Origin: Natronolimnohabitans sp. A-GB9
Lineage (GTDB): Archaea > Halobacteriota > Halobacteria > Halobacteriales > Natrialbaceae
Assembly (NCBI RefSeq): GCF_030848565.1
Contig: NZ_JAVDDV010000012.1
Location: 32,001 to 82,732 of the forward strand
DNA length: 50,732 bases
Reading direction: 5' to 3'
A program made the translations under genes and the position numbers. This document shows positions 8,050 through 16,697 of this stretch, in pieces. The notes beneath the pieces were generated by a model, which did not search any database, was not told where the DNA came from, and was given only the letters and a program-made list of their open reading frames with translations. Every line of letters begins with the position of its first letter. Within the stretch, counting starts at the first letter, position 1.

Positions 8050-9015
8050 TTACGGTGACACCCGTTCGGCGTACTCGCGGACGACCGCGGCCTCCGGATC
8101 GAGGTAGTCGTTCGTCCAGACGGCGTCCGGGTCGATCTCGCCCTCGAGCAGGTCGGTCTCGGAGAGCGTCTCGCCGAGGCGTCGCCACCGGTCCGGATCG
8201 TGGCTGCCCCACCCTTCGGACTCGACGTGTGGCGTAAACTGGAGGTCTCGAGCGGCCGTCTCGAACTTCTCGCGTTCGATCCGTCGGCGCCGCTCCAGCG
8301 TCGCGTTCCGCGAGAGCAGCGCGTCGACGGCCGCCGCGGGCGCTTCCGTCGCCACAGCCCAGCCGCGGGCCGTCGCGCGGAGGAACGACCTGACCGTCTC
8401 GGGCTCTTCGGCCGCGAACTTGGGATTCGTGACCAGCGTCATGCCGTAGACGTCGAGGTGATCCCCGATCGGGAGCTCGTCGGCGGTCCGTTCGTGTTCG
8501 TACTCGAGTTCGAGGCCGTTCGTGACGACGCCGACGGCCGCGTCGACGCTCCCATCGAGGACCTTGTGCTGGACGCGGTGGTGGGTGTGGGGGTCGACCT
8601 CGAGGAGGTCGACCTCCTCCCGAATTCCGGCGTCCTTGAGCAGTTGGGCGGTCAGGATCCGCGTCTTGGTTGCAGAGGGAGCGACGGTCCGACCGACGAG
8701 TTGCTCGGGCTCTTCGAGGGCCTCGCCGAAGACGTCACGCAGGGTGTAGATCGCCGCTGGGGTCTTCGCCGTCACCGCCGCGACGGCCAGTGGCTCGTGT
8801 CCCTGGCTCTGGACGGAGAGGACGGCGCTCGCGCCGGCGAGGGCGAACGCGGCCTCCCCGCGAGCGGCCTGCTCGGCGGCAAAGGGCGAACCGTGTCCCT
8901 CGAGGAAGGCGACGTCGAGCCCCTCCTCCTCGTAGAAGCCCCGTTCGCGGGCGAGGAAGTAGGGTGCCTGGAACCCGTTCGGTTCCCAGTTGAGTTGGAA
9001 GGTAACGGTCTCCAT
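8050..9015 (-). CDS. NMT1-type solute-binding-fold protein without signal peptide (1)
   Basis: 321 residues from ATG 9015 (METVTFQLNWEPNGFQAPYFLARERGFYEEEG). A Shine-Dalgarno-like GGAGGTG lies 5-11 bases upstream at 9020-9026, fixing this start. The binding fold is full length, yet it begins straight at the first strand with no signal peptide or lipobox. It shares DPDAVWTNDYLDPEA at the C terminus with the lipoprotein at 6438, so the two are close relatives. Either it is a cytoplasmic binding protein or this fold is used as an enzyme, as in THI5 or dihydroxyphthalate decarboxylase; both are inference. Third gene of the four-gene operon. Confidence 0.88.
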   Translation of the reverse strand: METVTFQLNWEPNGFQAPYFLARERGFYEEEGLDVAFLEGHGSPFAAEQAARGEAAFALAGASAVLSVQSQGHEPLAVAAVTAKTPAAIYTLRDVFGEALEEPEQLVGRTVAPSATKTRILTAQLLKDAGIREEVDLLEVDPHTHHRVQHKVLDGSVDAAVGVVTNGLELEYEHERTADELPIGDHLDVYGMTLVTNPKFAAEEPETVRSFLRATARGWAVATEAPAAAVDALLSRNATLERRRRIEREKFETAARDLQFTPHVESEGWGSHDPDRWRRLGETLSETDLLEGEIDPDAVWTNDYLDPEAAVVREYAERVSP

Positions 9016-9016
9016 C

Positions 9017-10027
9017 TTACACCTCCAGCTGGAACATCCCTTCCGGGAGGTGATCGACGCCGAGGGCATCACCCCCCGCGACGTCGTGGAGGTGGTCGAA
9101 CAGCCGTTCCATCCCGGCGACCGTCTCCTCGTCCCAGTCGGCGACGACCATGTCCCGCCAGCCGTCCCGGACCGCCCGGACGATCTCGGGATCGTCCTCG
9201 TACATCAGCCGGTCGCCGATCTCTATCCAGAGGTCGTCGTCGCTCGTGAGCCGATCGACGGCATCCCGGTAGGCTCCCTTGAACCCGCGGACGGCGTCGG
9301 GATTTGCCTCGAGATAGCGCTCGCTCGTGAGAAACGTCGAGATCGGGAGCTTACGGTCGGCCTCCGAGAGGTCCTGGACGAGTCGCGACATCGGCAACAC
9401 CTCGTGGTAGTCGCCGGTCTCGGTGATCTCGGGAACGATCGGCCAGAACTGGAGGACGGCGTCGACCTCGCCGGTACGAAGCATCTCGGTGAGCCGGACC
9501 TTCGAGCCGGACTCGACAGGCGTCGCCTCCTCGTCAGGATCGAACCCGTGATACTCTCGGCACGCGGCTCGGACGAGGATCCAGTTCTTATCGAGGCGGC
9601 GAACGACGCCGATGCGGTGGCCCGGCAGATCGGTCAGGTCCTCGATCGGCGACTCCGTCGGCGCCACGAGGCCGCCGACCGTCCGTCCGTAGGGGTGGAT
9701 GGCGACGATGGGTGCCCCCTCCGCTCGTTCGCGTGCCGTCGAGATGTAGTCGATGTCGATGAGGTCGGCGTCGCCGTCCTGGAGCTTCGCCTCGACGGTC
9801 TCGACGCCACCCTCGAGTTCGTCCGAGACGAGCTGGACGTCGAGGTGGAACCCGTGGTCGTGATCGAGCCCGAACCGCTTGATGGTATAGAGCATGTACC
9901 GCGGGCTGCCGTTGTGCTCGAACCGGGCCCGCAACACGGGTCGATCACCGGGCTCGCCGTGGTGGGCGTCTAGCTCGGACTGCTGGCTCTCGATGTCGAC
10001 GGCGTCGGTAGTCTCCACGGTGATCAC
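9017..10027 (-). CDS. Solute-binding-fold protein without signal peptide (2)
   Basis: 336 residues from GTG 10027, chosen because it forms a 4-bp GTGA overlap with the stop of the upstream gene; GTG 10018 is an alternative. It begins ITVETTDAVDIES, then VLRARFEHNGSPRYMLYTIKRFGLDHDHG, a type-2 periplasmic-binding fold. Recognisable pieces are DADLIDIDYISTARE, LPGHRIGVVRRLDKNW and GEVDAVLQFWPIVPEI. There is no signal peptide, so cytoplasmic. It is a distant paralogue of its neighbours. It could be a soluble binding protein or a PBP-fold enzyme; I cannot tell from sequence. Second gene of the operon. Confidence 0.85.
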   Translation of the reverse strand: MITVETTDAVDIESQQSELDAHHGEPGDRPVLRARFEHNGSPRYMLYTIKRFGLDHDHGFHLDVQLVSDELEGGVETVEAKLQDGDADLIDIDYISTARERAEGAPIVAIHPYGRTVGGLVAPTESPIEDLTDLPGHRIGVVRRLDKNWILVRAACREYHGFDPDEEATPVESGSKVRLTEMLRTGEVDAVLQFWPIVPEITETGDYHEVLPMSRLVQDLSEADRKLPISTFLTSERYLEANPDAVRGFKGAYRDAVDRLTSDDDLWIEIGDRLMYEDDPEIVRAVRDGWRDMVVADWDEETVAGMERLFDHLHDVAGGDALGVDHLPEGMFQLEV

Positions 10028-10920
10028 CCCAGCGGTGCGACGATGGCGTCGATCTCGGCCTCGCCGTCGATCAGATCGCGATCTTTCATCCACTCGAGTT
10101 GGGCTCCGAGATCCTGCCGATCGGCGGTTTCGGGCACCTCGTAGCGCGGGACCGAGACGCGTGACTCGAGTTCGTCCATGTCTACGTCCTCGAAGAGATC
10201 GGGCGCGACTCGAGCGTCTTTCTCGAGCATGTCGAGGTACTCCTCGCGGAACTCGCCGGGGTTCTCGTTGATGTCGCGGGCGGCTCGGGTGTACGCCGCG
10301 ACGTACGAGTCGACGATCTCGGCATCGACGTCCTCGGCGCCGACGATCCCCATGTGGTTTTCGAACTCGAGGATCGACTGAAAGCCCAGATACTCCGCGA
10401 GTGTGGCCTGAGGATCGAGCAGTGTCACGGCGTCTACTTCGCCGTCGCGTAGCGCTCGCAGGCGGTCGGTGGGCATCCCGCGGTGGACGAGCTGGATGTC
10501 TTCGGGGGCGACGTGTTCCTCGAGGGCCCGCATCGCAGTGTACTCCTGTCCGGTTCGGCGGTTGACGGCGACGTCGACACCAGCCAGATCTGCCGGTGAC
10601 TCGATCGACGTCTCCGGCCGGGTAAAGACCGTGTACGGCTGGTCGGCGAAGGTCCCGTTGGCGACGACCTGTCCGTCGTCCATCCGCCACGTTCGCTTCA
10701 GACTCTCCCACTTGCAGACGGGGTACAGATCGACCTCGTAATCGCCGGTCAACGTCTCCGCTGCGGGAATATATTTGACCGTTACCGATCGCCGATCGCG
10801 TTCGACCAACTCTACCTCGAGTCCCTCCGCTTCGAAGTAGCCTCGCTCGGCTGCGACCCGCTGGGGGAGCACGAACGAGAACGGGAGGTGGAACAGCCTT
10901 AGTGTGTTATTGTCTGGCAT
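10024..10920 (-). CDS. Solute-binding-fold protein without signal peptide (3)
   Basis: 298 residues from ATG 10920 (MPDNNTLRLFHLPFSFVLPQRVAAERGYFEAEG). An in-frame extension upstream runs through the promoter and is unlikely. It is another type-2 binding fold with VDLYPVCKWESLKRTW, SPADLAGVDVAVNRRTG and GEVDAVTLLDPQATLAE. It lacks a signal peptide or lipobox. It is first in a four-gene operon of three binding-fold proteins and a VOC protein, with no permease. A TATA-like box sits in the shared divergent region with the cupin gene. Confidence 0.85.
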   Translation of the reverse strand: MPDNNTLRLFHLPFSFVLPQRVAAERGYFEAEGLEVELVERDRRSVTVKYIPAAETLTGDYEVDLYPVCKWESLKRTWRMDDGQVVANGTFADQPYTVFTRPETSIESPADLAGVDVAVNRRTGQEYTAMRALEEHVAPEDIQLVHRGMPTDRLRALRDGEVDAVTLLDPQATLAEYLGFQSILEFENHMGIVGAEDVDAEIVDSYVAAYTRAARDINENPGEFREEYLDMLEKDARVAPDLFEDVDMDELESRVSVPRYEVPETADRQDLGAQLEWMKDRDLIDGEAEIDAIVAPLG

Positions 10921-10963
10921 CCATATGGCGCTAATCACGAATCCACAGTTAAAGGTTTCTCGT

Positions 10964-10976
10964 GAATTTTTATAAG
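10964..10976. promoter_or_regulatory. Divergent promoter region, TTTTTATAAG
   Basis: An AT-rich TTTTTATAAG lies between the divergent binding-protein operon (start 10920) and the cupin gene (start 11012). It is close to self-complementary, so it could serve as TATA box for either direction at about 40-50 bp. Confidence 0.45.
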
Positions 10977-11011
10977 ACCCTCCGTGGATGGGTGTTGTGT
11001 GGTGTGTTATC

Positions 11012-11362
11012 ATGGAAATGCGAAACGCCGACGAGACGACACTTGAGGAGGTCGCTGACGGGGTGTACCTCGGCGATCTCGCGATCGGTTGCGAGGCGAG
11101 CGTGAAGTACTGGCGGATCGACCCCGGGGCGACGCTCCCACCGCATCGCCATCACAACGAGCAGATCGGCTACGTACTCAGCGGATCGCTCGTCGCGCTC
11201 GTCGAGGGGGAGGAGGTGACGCTGTCTCCTGGGGACTGCTATCGATTCCCGAGCCGGGAGTTACACGGCGCCGAGAACCGCTCGTCCGAACCGGCGGTCG
11301 GGATCGGCGTCCTCGCACCGCCGCGAGAGCGTCCCGACTGGGGGGATGAGTCGAGTTCCTGA
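11012..11362 (+). CDS. Small cupin-domain protein
   Basis: 116 residues from ATG 11012. A single cupin barrel shows motif 1 as PPHRHHNEQIGYVLSG (His, His and Glu metal ligands) and motif 2 as PGDCYRFPSRELHGAEN (fourth His). Cytoplasmic. Small one-barrel cupins of this kind bind a divalent metal and act as isomerases, dioxygenases or ligand sensors; the function here is unknown. It is transcribed divergently from the binding-protein/VOC operon, so it may belong to the same process. Its TGA is followed at once by CACGGACTGCTGT, the arm of a palindromic repeat. Confidence 0.88.
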   Translation: MEMRNADETTLEEVADGVYLGDLAIGCEASVKYWRIDPGATLPPHRHHNEQIGYVLSGSLVALVEGEEVTLSPGDCYRFPSRELHGAENRSSEPAVGIGVLAPPRERPDWGDESSS

Positions 11363-11418
11363 CACGGACTGCTGTAGCCGATTACCCGGAGTCAGCGATC
11401 GACGACAGCAGTCCATAT
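11363..11418. repeat. Stop-anchored palindromic repeat
   Basis: Arms CACGGACTGCTGT and ACAGCAGTCCATAT enclose a short, diverged inner part. The left arm begins directly after the TGA of the cupin gene. Probably a transcript-end hairpin; same family as the elements at 37533 and 43769. Confidence 0.8.
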
Positions 11419-11652
11419 GCGCCGAATCTCGATCGTCGCCGCTGTGTCTCGAGTCGAAGTCGGCTGTCGTCTTCGTTTCGGTCGTCGATCCGTGTCGCAC
11501 CCGCTATCGTCTGCCGGATTCAAAAAATATATTGATCATTATATAATTTCAGGTCTTACCCGTCATTTCCATATAACAAGTCCTATACTGGCGAACGTTG
11601 CCACCATACATGGAGTGGCAGCTGACAACATGTGCCACGCCGGATAACAGAC

Positions 11653-12555
11653 ATGACAGACGCACATATTACGACTGAAGGACAGCGGCAACTGGTCCGC
11701 ACGCTCGGTGCCGACCGAGTCGACGAGGGTGATCAGTTGACGCTCGAGCGATTACGCGAGTCGATCGATGGGGAGACAGACCCCGAGTTCGCCTCGATGG
11801 GAGAGACGATCCGGAGCGATCTCTCGGGGAAACTCGATACCGAGTTGCTCGAGACCGAACTCGAGAACCTGTCGGCGCAACTCGACCGACTCCCCGAGGT
11901 TCGCGAGCAAGGGATTCCGGAGGGTGAGACGGAGCCGGAGGTACTCTATCGCGAACTCGTCGAACCGGGGTGGCGAGTCTACGATCACCTCGTCGAGGTC
12001 GACTTCTTCGAGAGCCTCGAAGCGAACCTCCCGCAGTTCACACCCGAGCACATCGAGGAGACAGCCCACGAACTGATCGGTTCGGACGCGCTGGTCGACG
12101 AACTCGAGTCGCTCGGGTTCGACGAGCGCGAACGGCTCGCAGTCGTGATGGACGTCGTCAACAACAACACGCGGCTCGCACGGTGGGTCCCGGCAAAGGA
12201 CATTCCTGAGGAGGTCGAGTTCGACGTCGAACACGTCCCGCCACTCCACCAGCGTGCGGCCGGTGGCGTCTTGCTCTGGATCAAGGCACTCGACGTCCAC
12301 CTTTGGCAGAAACGGATTCTCATCACCGACGAGATTTTAGACGACGGCTACTGGGACATCAAGGCGATGCTCGGCGGGTTCGCCTTGTTGACGAAAGCCG
12401 CACTCGAGGTCGCCGAGGACGACGAGCTGTCGGACGCACAGCTGACAGCGGCGATCACCGCCAGCGCGGCGATCATGATCGTCAACCAGGAAGAGATCTG
12501 CAAGCACATGTTCTGGATCACTGAGGAAATGCGCGCACCACCGAAAGCGAGGTAA
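11653..12555 (+). CDS. Uncharacterised acidic helical protein paired with the quinoprotein gene
   Basis: 300 residues from ATG 11653; an in-frame ATG 21 bases upstream is less likely. I do not recognise the family. It is acidic and helical, with a tryptophan- and histidine-rich middle (ARWVPAKDIPEEVEF, then PPLHQRAAGGVLLWIKALDVHLWQKR) and a small-residue stretch LTAAITASAAIMIVNQEEICKHMFWITEEM near the end. There is no signal peptide and no clear membrane segment. Only 6 bp separate it from the PQQ-type dehydrogenase gene, so the two are almost certainly co-transcribed, and it may be an accessory or electron-transfer partner. The upstream 230 bp are AT-rich (TTATATAA near 11540). Confidence 0.85.
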   Translation: MTDAHITTEGQRQLVRTLGADRVDEGDQLTLERLRESIDGETDPEFASMGETIRSDLSGKLDTELLETELENLSAQLDRLPEVREQGIPEGETEPEVLYRELVEPGWRVYDHLVEVDFFESLEANLPQFTPEHIEETAHELIGSDALVDELESLGFDERERLAVVMDVVNNNTRLARWVPAKDIPEEVEFDVEHVPPLHQRAAGGVLLWIKALDVHLWQKRILITDEILDDGYWDIKAMLGGFALLTKAALEVAEDDELSDAQLTAAITASAAIMIVNQEEICKHMFWITEEMRAPPKAR

Positions 12556-12561
12556 TACACA

Positions 12562-14280
12562 ATGTCACTCGAAGAAGACAGGGCCGTTCAGGCCGCAAAG
12601 GATACGATCGTTCGCGAAACGGACCAGGGATATCGGGTACTAGGTTCCCCCGACAAGTCGGTTACACACCAACACGACGTCGACCGGATCGAGGAGTTCG
12701 ACGTCACCGACGAGATGATCCGCGAGTCGCCCGACAACCCCGAATCGTGGCTCAACTACGGTGGGGGGTACGAACAACACCGACGGACGACGGCGGACGT
12801 CATCACGCCCGACAACGTCGCCGACCTCGAGGTCGAGTACGTCCTCGACGTCGGGGCTGGCTCGAGTATGGAGGGGACGCCGCTGATCGTCCCCGGAGAT
12901 CCGCCGGTGATGTATCAGTCAAACGGACCGAATCACGTCAAAGCCATCGACGCTCGAGAGGGTGATATCCTCTGGAGTTACACGTACGCCGTTCCCTCTG
13001 ACGTCGTGTTGTGTTGTGACGACAACAACCGGGGCGTCGCCGTCCACGGCGACAAGGTGTTCATGACGACGCTCGACTCGGGTGTCGTCGCGCTCGACCG
13101 CTACACGGGCGAAGAGGAGTGGTACACGTCGACTGCGGACCACGAAGAGGGGTACTCGGCGACGTGGGCGCCGATCGCTTTCGACGGGATGATCTTCACC
13201 GGCAGCGCAGGCGGCGAGTACGGTGTCCGGGGCTTCCACAAGGCCCTCGACGCCGAGACCGGCGAGGAGCTGTGGCACACCTGGACCTCACCCGAAGAGG
13301 AGTGGGTCGGCGACAGCATCAATCAGTCCTGTGCGACAAACTGGATGAACGCGACGATCGACGTCGAGAACCGCCGGCTCCACCTCCCGATCGGAAACCC
13401 GGGGCCGGACTTCGACGGCTCGGTCCGTCCGGGGCCGAATCGCAACAGTTGCTCGACGCTGACACTCGATATGGACACCGGCGAGCGGATGTGGACACAC
13501 CAGGAAGTCGCACACGACGTCTGGGACTACGACTCCGCGGCGCCGCGGATCTTCATCCGCGATTTCGAGATCGAACACCGCAACACGACGACCGACGTCG
13601 TCATCTCCGCGGGCAAGACCGGGTGGGTTTACACGATGGACGCCGACACTGGCGAACTCCTAGAGCGCAGCGAACCCGGCGTCCAGCAGCTGAACATGTA
13701 CCGGATGATTCCGCACATCGACGAGGGTCGTCGCATGCCGTTCATGCCCGGTGCGATGGGTGGCAACGACTGGCAGCCACCGGCGTACAACCCCGAGACC
13801 GGGCTCGCCTACTTCAAGATGAACAACTCGCCCCAGGAAGCCTGGTGGCGCTTCGAGGAGTACGAAGAGGGCAAGAAGTACTGGGGCGGCATCCTCGAGG
13901 ACCAGACGGAAGCAGTCCCCGACGACTACAACGGAAAGATCAGTGCCATCGTCGCGATCGATCCGGAGACGGGCGAACGCGTCTGGCGCGACTGGATCGA
14001 GAGCGAGGCCTATATCTGGGGCGGCCTGATGACGACCGAGACGGGGGTCGTCTTCAGCGGCACTCAGAACGGCAACTTCATCGCCTACGATGGCGAGTCC
14101 GGCGAGCGCCTCTGGGAGTACGACCTCGGCGAGTCTTCGATCGCCGGCAGCCCGATGAGCTGGTACGACTCCGAGACCGAAACGCAGTACGTCGCGATTC
14201 AGGTCGGCGGCAGCGGCTGGCTCCGCCGCGGCCCCGGCGGGCGTGACACCCGCCTGGCCGTCTTCTCGATGGAAGCGTAG
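12562..14280 (+). CDS. PQQ-dependent alcohol dehydrogenase, lanthanide-type active site, no signal peptide
   Basis: 572 residues, an eight-bladed quinoprotein propeller of the methanol/ethanol dehydrogenase family. Visible hallmarks: vicinal Cys151-Cys152 followed by DDNNRG, tryptophan-docking repeats such as ALDRYTGEEEW and AIDPETGERVW, Glu219 in GSAGGEYGVRG, Asn279 in GNPGP, Asp322 in WDYD, and Lys352 in GKTGW. Asp324, two residues after the catalytic Asp322, is the extra ligand that marks lanthanide-using XoxF-type enzymes; calcium MxaF enzymes carry Ala there. The enzyme would oxidise an alcohol or aldehyde with PQQ. Unlike bacterial relatives it starts MSLEEDRAVQAAKDT with no Sec or Tat signal, so export is unclear. 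No PQQ biosynthesis or cytochrome c gene is in view. Confidence 0.93.
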   Translation: MSLEEDRAVQAAKDTIVRETDQGYRVLGSPDKSVTHQHDVDRIEEFDVTDEMIRESPDNPESWLNYGGGYEQHRRTTADVITPDNVADLEVEYVLDVGAGSSMEGTPLIVPGDPPVMYQSNGPNHVKAIDAREGDILWSYTYAVPSDVVLCCDDNNRGVAVHGDKVFMTTLDSGVVALDRYTGEEEWYTSTADHEEGYSATWAPIAFDGMIFTGSAGGEYGVRGFHKALDAETGEELWHTWTSPEEEWVGDSINQSCATNWMNATIDVENRRLHLPIGNPGPDFDGSVRPGPNRNSCSTLTLDMDTGERMWTHQEVAHDVWDYDSAAPRIFIRDFEIEHRNTTTDVVISAGKTGWVYTMDADTGELLERSEPGVQQLNMYRMIPHIDEGRRMPFMPGAMGGNDWQPPAYNPETGLAYFKMNNSPQEAWWRFEEYEEGKKYWGGILEDQTEAVPDDYNGKISAIVAIDPETGERVWRDWIESEAYIWGGLMTTETGVVFSGTQNGNFIAYDGESGERLWEYDLGESSIAGSPMSWYDSETETQYVAIQVGGSGWLRRGPGGRDTRLAVFSMEA

Positions 14281-14299
14281 CGCGACCGCCGATTTACGA

Positions 14300-14305
14300 T
14301 TTTTT
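14300..14305 (+). terminator. T-tract terminator after the quinoprotein gene
   Basis: Six consecutive T residues 20 bp after the stop codon, inside otherwise GC-rich DNA, match the oligo-T intrinsic termination signal of archaea. Confidence 0.5.
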
Positions 14306-14406
14306 GCCGTGTACAGCCGCCCTCGGAGCTCTCCCCTCCGCTCTCGGTGTGATGGTTCCGGCCCCAACAGATACCAGCGTCGTCCTCGTACTGCGGCGTA
14401 CGGACG

Positions 14407-15651
14407 ATGCACGCCCCATCATTACCGGACCGATCGATCGAGGGGTACGCCGCCGTGACGAGTCACGATCGACTCGAGCGGCTTCGGGAACTCGCCGCGG
14501 CGCTGGAGGACGTCCGCATCCTCCATCTCAACTCGACTGCGACCGGCGGCGGCGTCGCAGAACTGCTCCGATCGATCGTGCCGGTGTGTGACGATCTCGG
14601 CATCGACACTGACTGGCTCGTCATGGATGCCGACGACGACTTCTTCGAAGTGACCAAGGCGATCCACAACGGCCTTCAGGGGAACGGTCCCCGGCTGACG
14701 TCGGCGATGAAATCGACCTACCGGGAGACGGCCGAGCGAAACGCGGCCGAACTCGATGCCGAGTACGACGTCGTCGTGGTTCATGACCCCCAGCCACTCG
14801 GGATGCTCGAGCGGCTCGCAGACGCGATGCCGGACGCGTCGATCCTCTGGCGCTGTCACGTCGATCTCACCGACCCGGACGACGCGTACCTCGCGTTCGT
14901 CTCCGAGTACATGGACCGGGTCGACCACGCGATCTTCAGCCGGTCGGTCTACGGGGCCGAGATCGACGCCCCGACGAAGAGCGTGATCCATCCCTCGATC
15001 GATCCGCTCGCGCCGAAGAACCGATCGCTCGACGAGGAGACGATCGCAGCCGAGTGCGACCGACTCGACCCGCTCTCGTTCGAAACCCCGGTCGTGAGTC
15101 AGGTCTCTCGCTTCGACCCCTGGAAAGACCAGTTCGGCACGTTAGCGGTGTTTCGCCGCGCCCGCGAGGCAATCCCGGAACTTCAGTTGGCGCTGGTCGG
15201 GGGCATGGCCGGCGACGACCCGGAGGGAATCGAGCTGTACGAACGCGTCGCTGCCGAGGCCGTCGACGATCCGGACGTACACGTCCTGACCGACCTCCCG
15301 GATACGACGGTAAACGTTTTGCAACGTTGCTCCGACGTCGTCGTCCAGAAGTCGCTTCGCGAAGGGTTCGGACTGGTCGTCTCGGAAGCCCTCTGGAAGC
15401 AAACGCCGGTCGTCGGCTCGAACGTGGGTGGCATTCCGCTCCAGGTCGAGGACGGGCGAAACGGGTATCTCGTCGAACCCGACGACGTCGAAGGCGCTGC
15501 CGATCGCGTCGTCTCCCTCCTCGAGAACGAGACGCGCCGGACGACCTTCGGGGCGAACGCTCGCGAGCACGTACGCGACCGGTTTCTGCTCTCTCGCCAA
15601 CTCGAGGAACTGCTCGAGACCTTCGTCGAGGCCCGTGATCTCGAGTGTTGA
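14407..15651 (+). CDS. treT: Trehalose glycosyltransferring synthase (TreT), GT4 family
   Basis: 414 residues, the length of archaeal TreT. TreT joins glucose from an NDP-glucose to free glucose to give trehalose. Diagnostic strings are ILHLNSTATGGGVAELL near the N terminus, VVHDPQPLGML, WRCHVDLTDPDDAYLAFV, VSQVSRFDPWKDQ for the second Rossmann domain, and SLREGFGLVVSEALW with its two glutamates of the GT4 donor site. Cytoplasmic. It is followed by a universal stress protein and, convergently, by a sugar nucleotidyltransferase that could supply the donor. The stop is followed by GACGGATCGCTGTG, a degenerate repeat arm. A GTG 48 bases downstream is a possible alternative start. Confidence 0.9.
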   Translation: MHAPSLPDRSIEGYAAVTSHDRLERLRELAAALEDVRILHLNSTATGGGVAELLRSIVPVCDDLGIDTDWLVMDADDDFFEVTKAIHNGLQGNGPRLTSAMKSTYRETAERNAAELDAEYDVVVVHDPQPLGMLERLADAMPDASILWRCHVDLTDPDDAYLAFVSEYMDRVDHAIFSRSVYGAEIDAPTKSVIHPSIDPLAPKNRSLDEETIAAECDRLDPLSFETPVVSQVSRFDPWKDQFGTLAVFRRAREAIPELQLALVGGMAGDDPEGIELYERVAAEAVDDPDVHVLTDLPDTTVNVLQRCSDVVVQKSLREGFGLVVSEALWKQTPVVGSNVGGIPLQVEDGRNGYLVEPDDVEGAADRVVSLLENETRRTTFGANAREHVRDRFLLSRQLEELLETFVEARDLEC

Positions 15652-15759
15652 GACGGATCGCTGTGCCTTCGGCTCACGACGGGGCGAAACGGGCCGTTGT
15701 GAGCGACGACCGGCCCCCACACAGTTATCCACCGAGACGGTGAAAGCGGATCTACGTCC

Positions 15760-16656
15760 ATGAGCCGGCTCATCGAATCGGTGCTGATACCGACGGACGA
15801 CAGCGAGGGGGCCCTCGCGGGGGCGAAACTCGGGATCGCACTCGCGTCGCGGTTCGACGCCGACGTCCACGTCCTGTCGGTCGTCGACGTCCACGACTCG
15901 GTCGATCCCGACGACGACGCGTTCGCGTCGCTCGAGGAGAACGCGACGGACGCAGTCGAGACGATCTCGAGACTGGCACGGGACCACGACGCGGACCTCG
16001 AGGTCACGACCGCGGTCAAACGCGGGACGCCGTTTCAGTCGATCAGGGAGTACGCCAGCCGACGGGAGATCGACGTCATCGCCATGGGGACGAAAGGTCG
16101 GTCGGGGCTCGACAGGTTCCTTCTGGGCAGCGTCACCGAAAACGTTCTCCGGACGGCCCGAACGCCCGTCCTCGCCGTTCCCCCTGCCGCCGGTGTCGCT
16201 TCGATCGACGACGCGACGTTCGAACAGTTCCTCCTGCCGACGGACGGCAGCGACGGTGCCGCGATCGCGGCCGAGTGGGGGATCTCACTCGCGGCCTGGC
16301 TCGAGTCGACGGTACACGCCCTGTACTCCGTCGACACGAGCCGCTTTTCGGGGTCTCAAGAACCCGGCGACGTTCTCGGAGAACTCGAGCGCCAGGGCGA
16401 GGACGCGATCGAAGCGGTCCGGGAGCGTGCCGACGACGTCGACGTCAGCGTCTCCGGCTCGATCACGACCGGCACGCCCGCGACGGTGATCCTCTCGTAT
16501 GCCACCGAGCGAGACGTCGATATGATCGTCATGGGAACGCACGGTCAGACGGGAATCGGACAGTGGTTTCTCGGCAGCGTTACCGAAAACGTCGTCCGTC
16601 AGGCCGACGTGCCGGTGTTTTGTGTCCCGGTTAGCGCCGAGTCACCCGATAGCTGA
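15760..16656 (+). CDS. Tandem universal stress protein (UspA, two domains)
   Basis: 298 residues with two Usp domains. Domain 1 (about 1-145) ends GTKGRSGLDRFLLGSVTENVLRTARTPVLAV and domain 2 (about 155-295) ends GTHGQTGIGQWFLGSVTENVVRQADVPVFCV. Both keep the G-2x-G-9x-G-S ATP-binding signature, so both halves should bind nucleotide. Cytoplasmic; likely a stress-response signalling or protective protein. It lies 108 bp downstream of treT on the same strand, which supports a stress and osmoprotection context. Confidence 0.94.
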   Translation: MSRLIESVLIPTDDSEGALAGAKLGIALASRFDADVHVLSVVDVHDSVDPDDDAFASLEENATDAVETISRLARDHDADLEVTTAVKRGTPFQSIREYASRREIDVIAMGTKGRSGLDRFLLGSVTENVLRTARTPVLAVPPAAGVASIDDATFEQFLLPTDGSDGAAIAAEWGISLAAWLESTVHALYSVDTSRFSGSQEPGDVLGELERQGEDAIEAVRERADDVDVSVSGSITTGTPATVILSYATERDVDMIVMGTHGQTGIGQWFLGSVTENVVRQADVPVFCVPVSAESPDS

Positions 16657-16697
16657 CGATCCCGATACGGCGGTCAGTACGAAACGTCACTTCGCGA

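Noticed and set aside
6309-9249. Plus-strand open frames opposite the binding-protein genes
   Set aside because: Antisense shadows; the minus-strand frames carry lipobox, NMT1 and VOC motifs and operon-style spacing.
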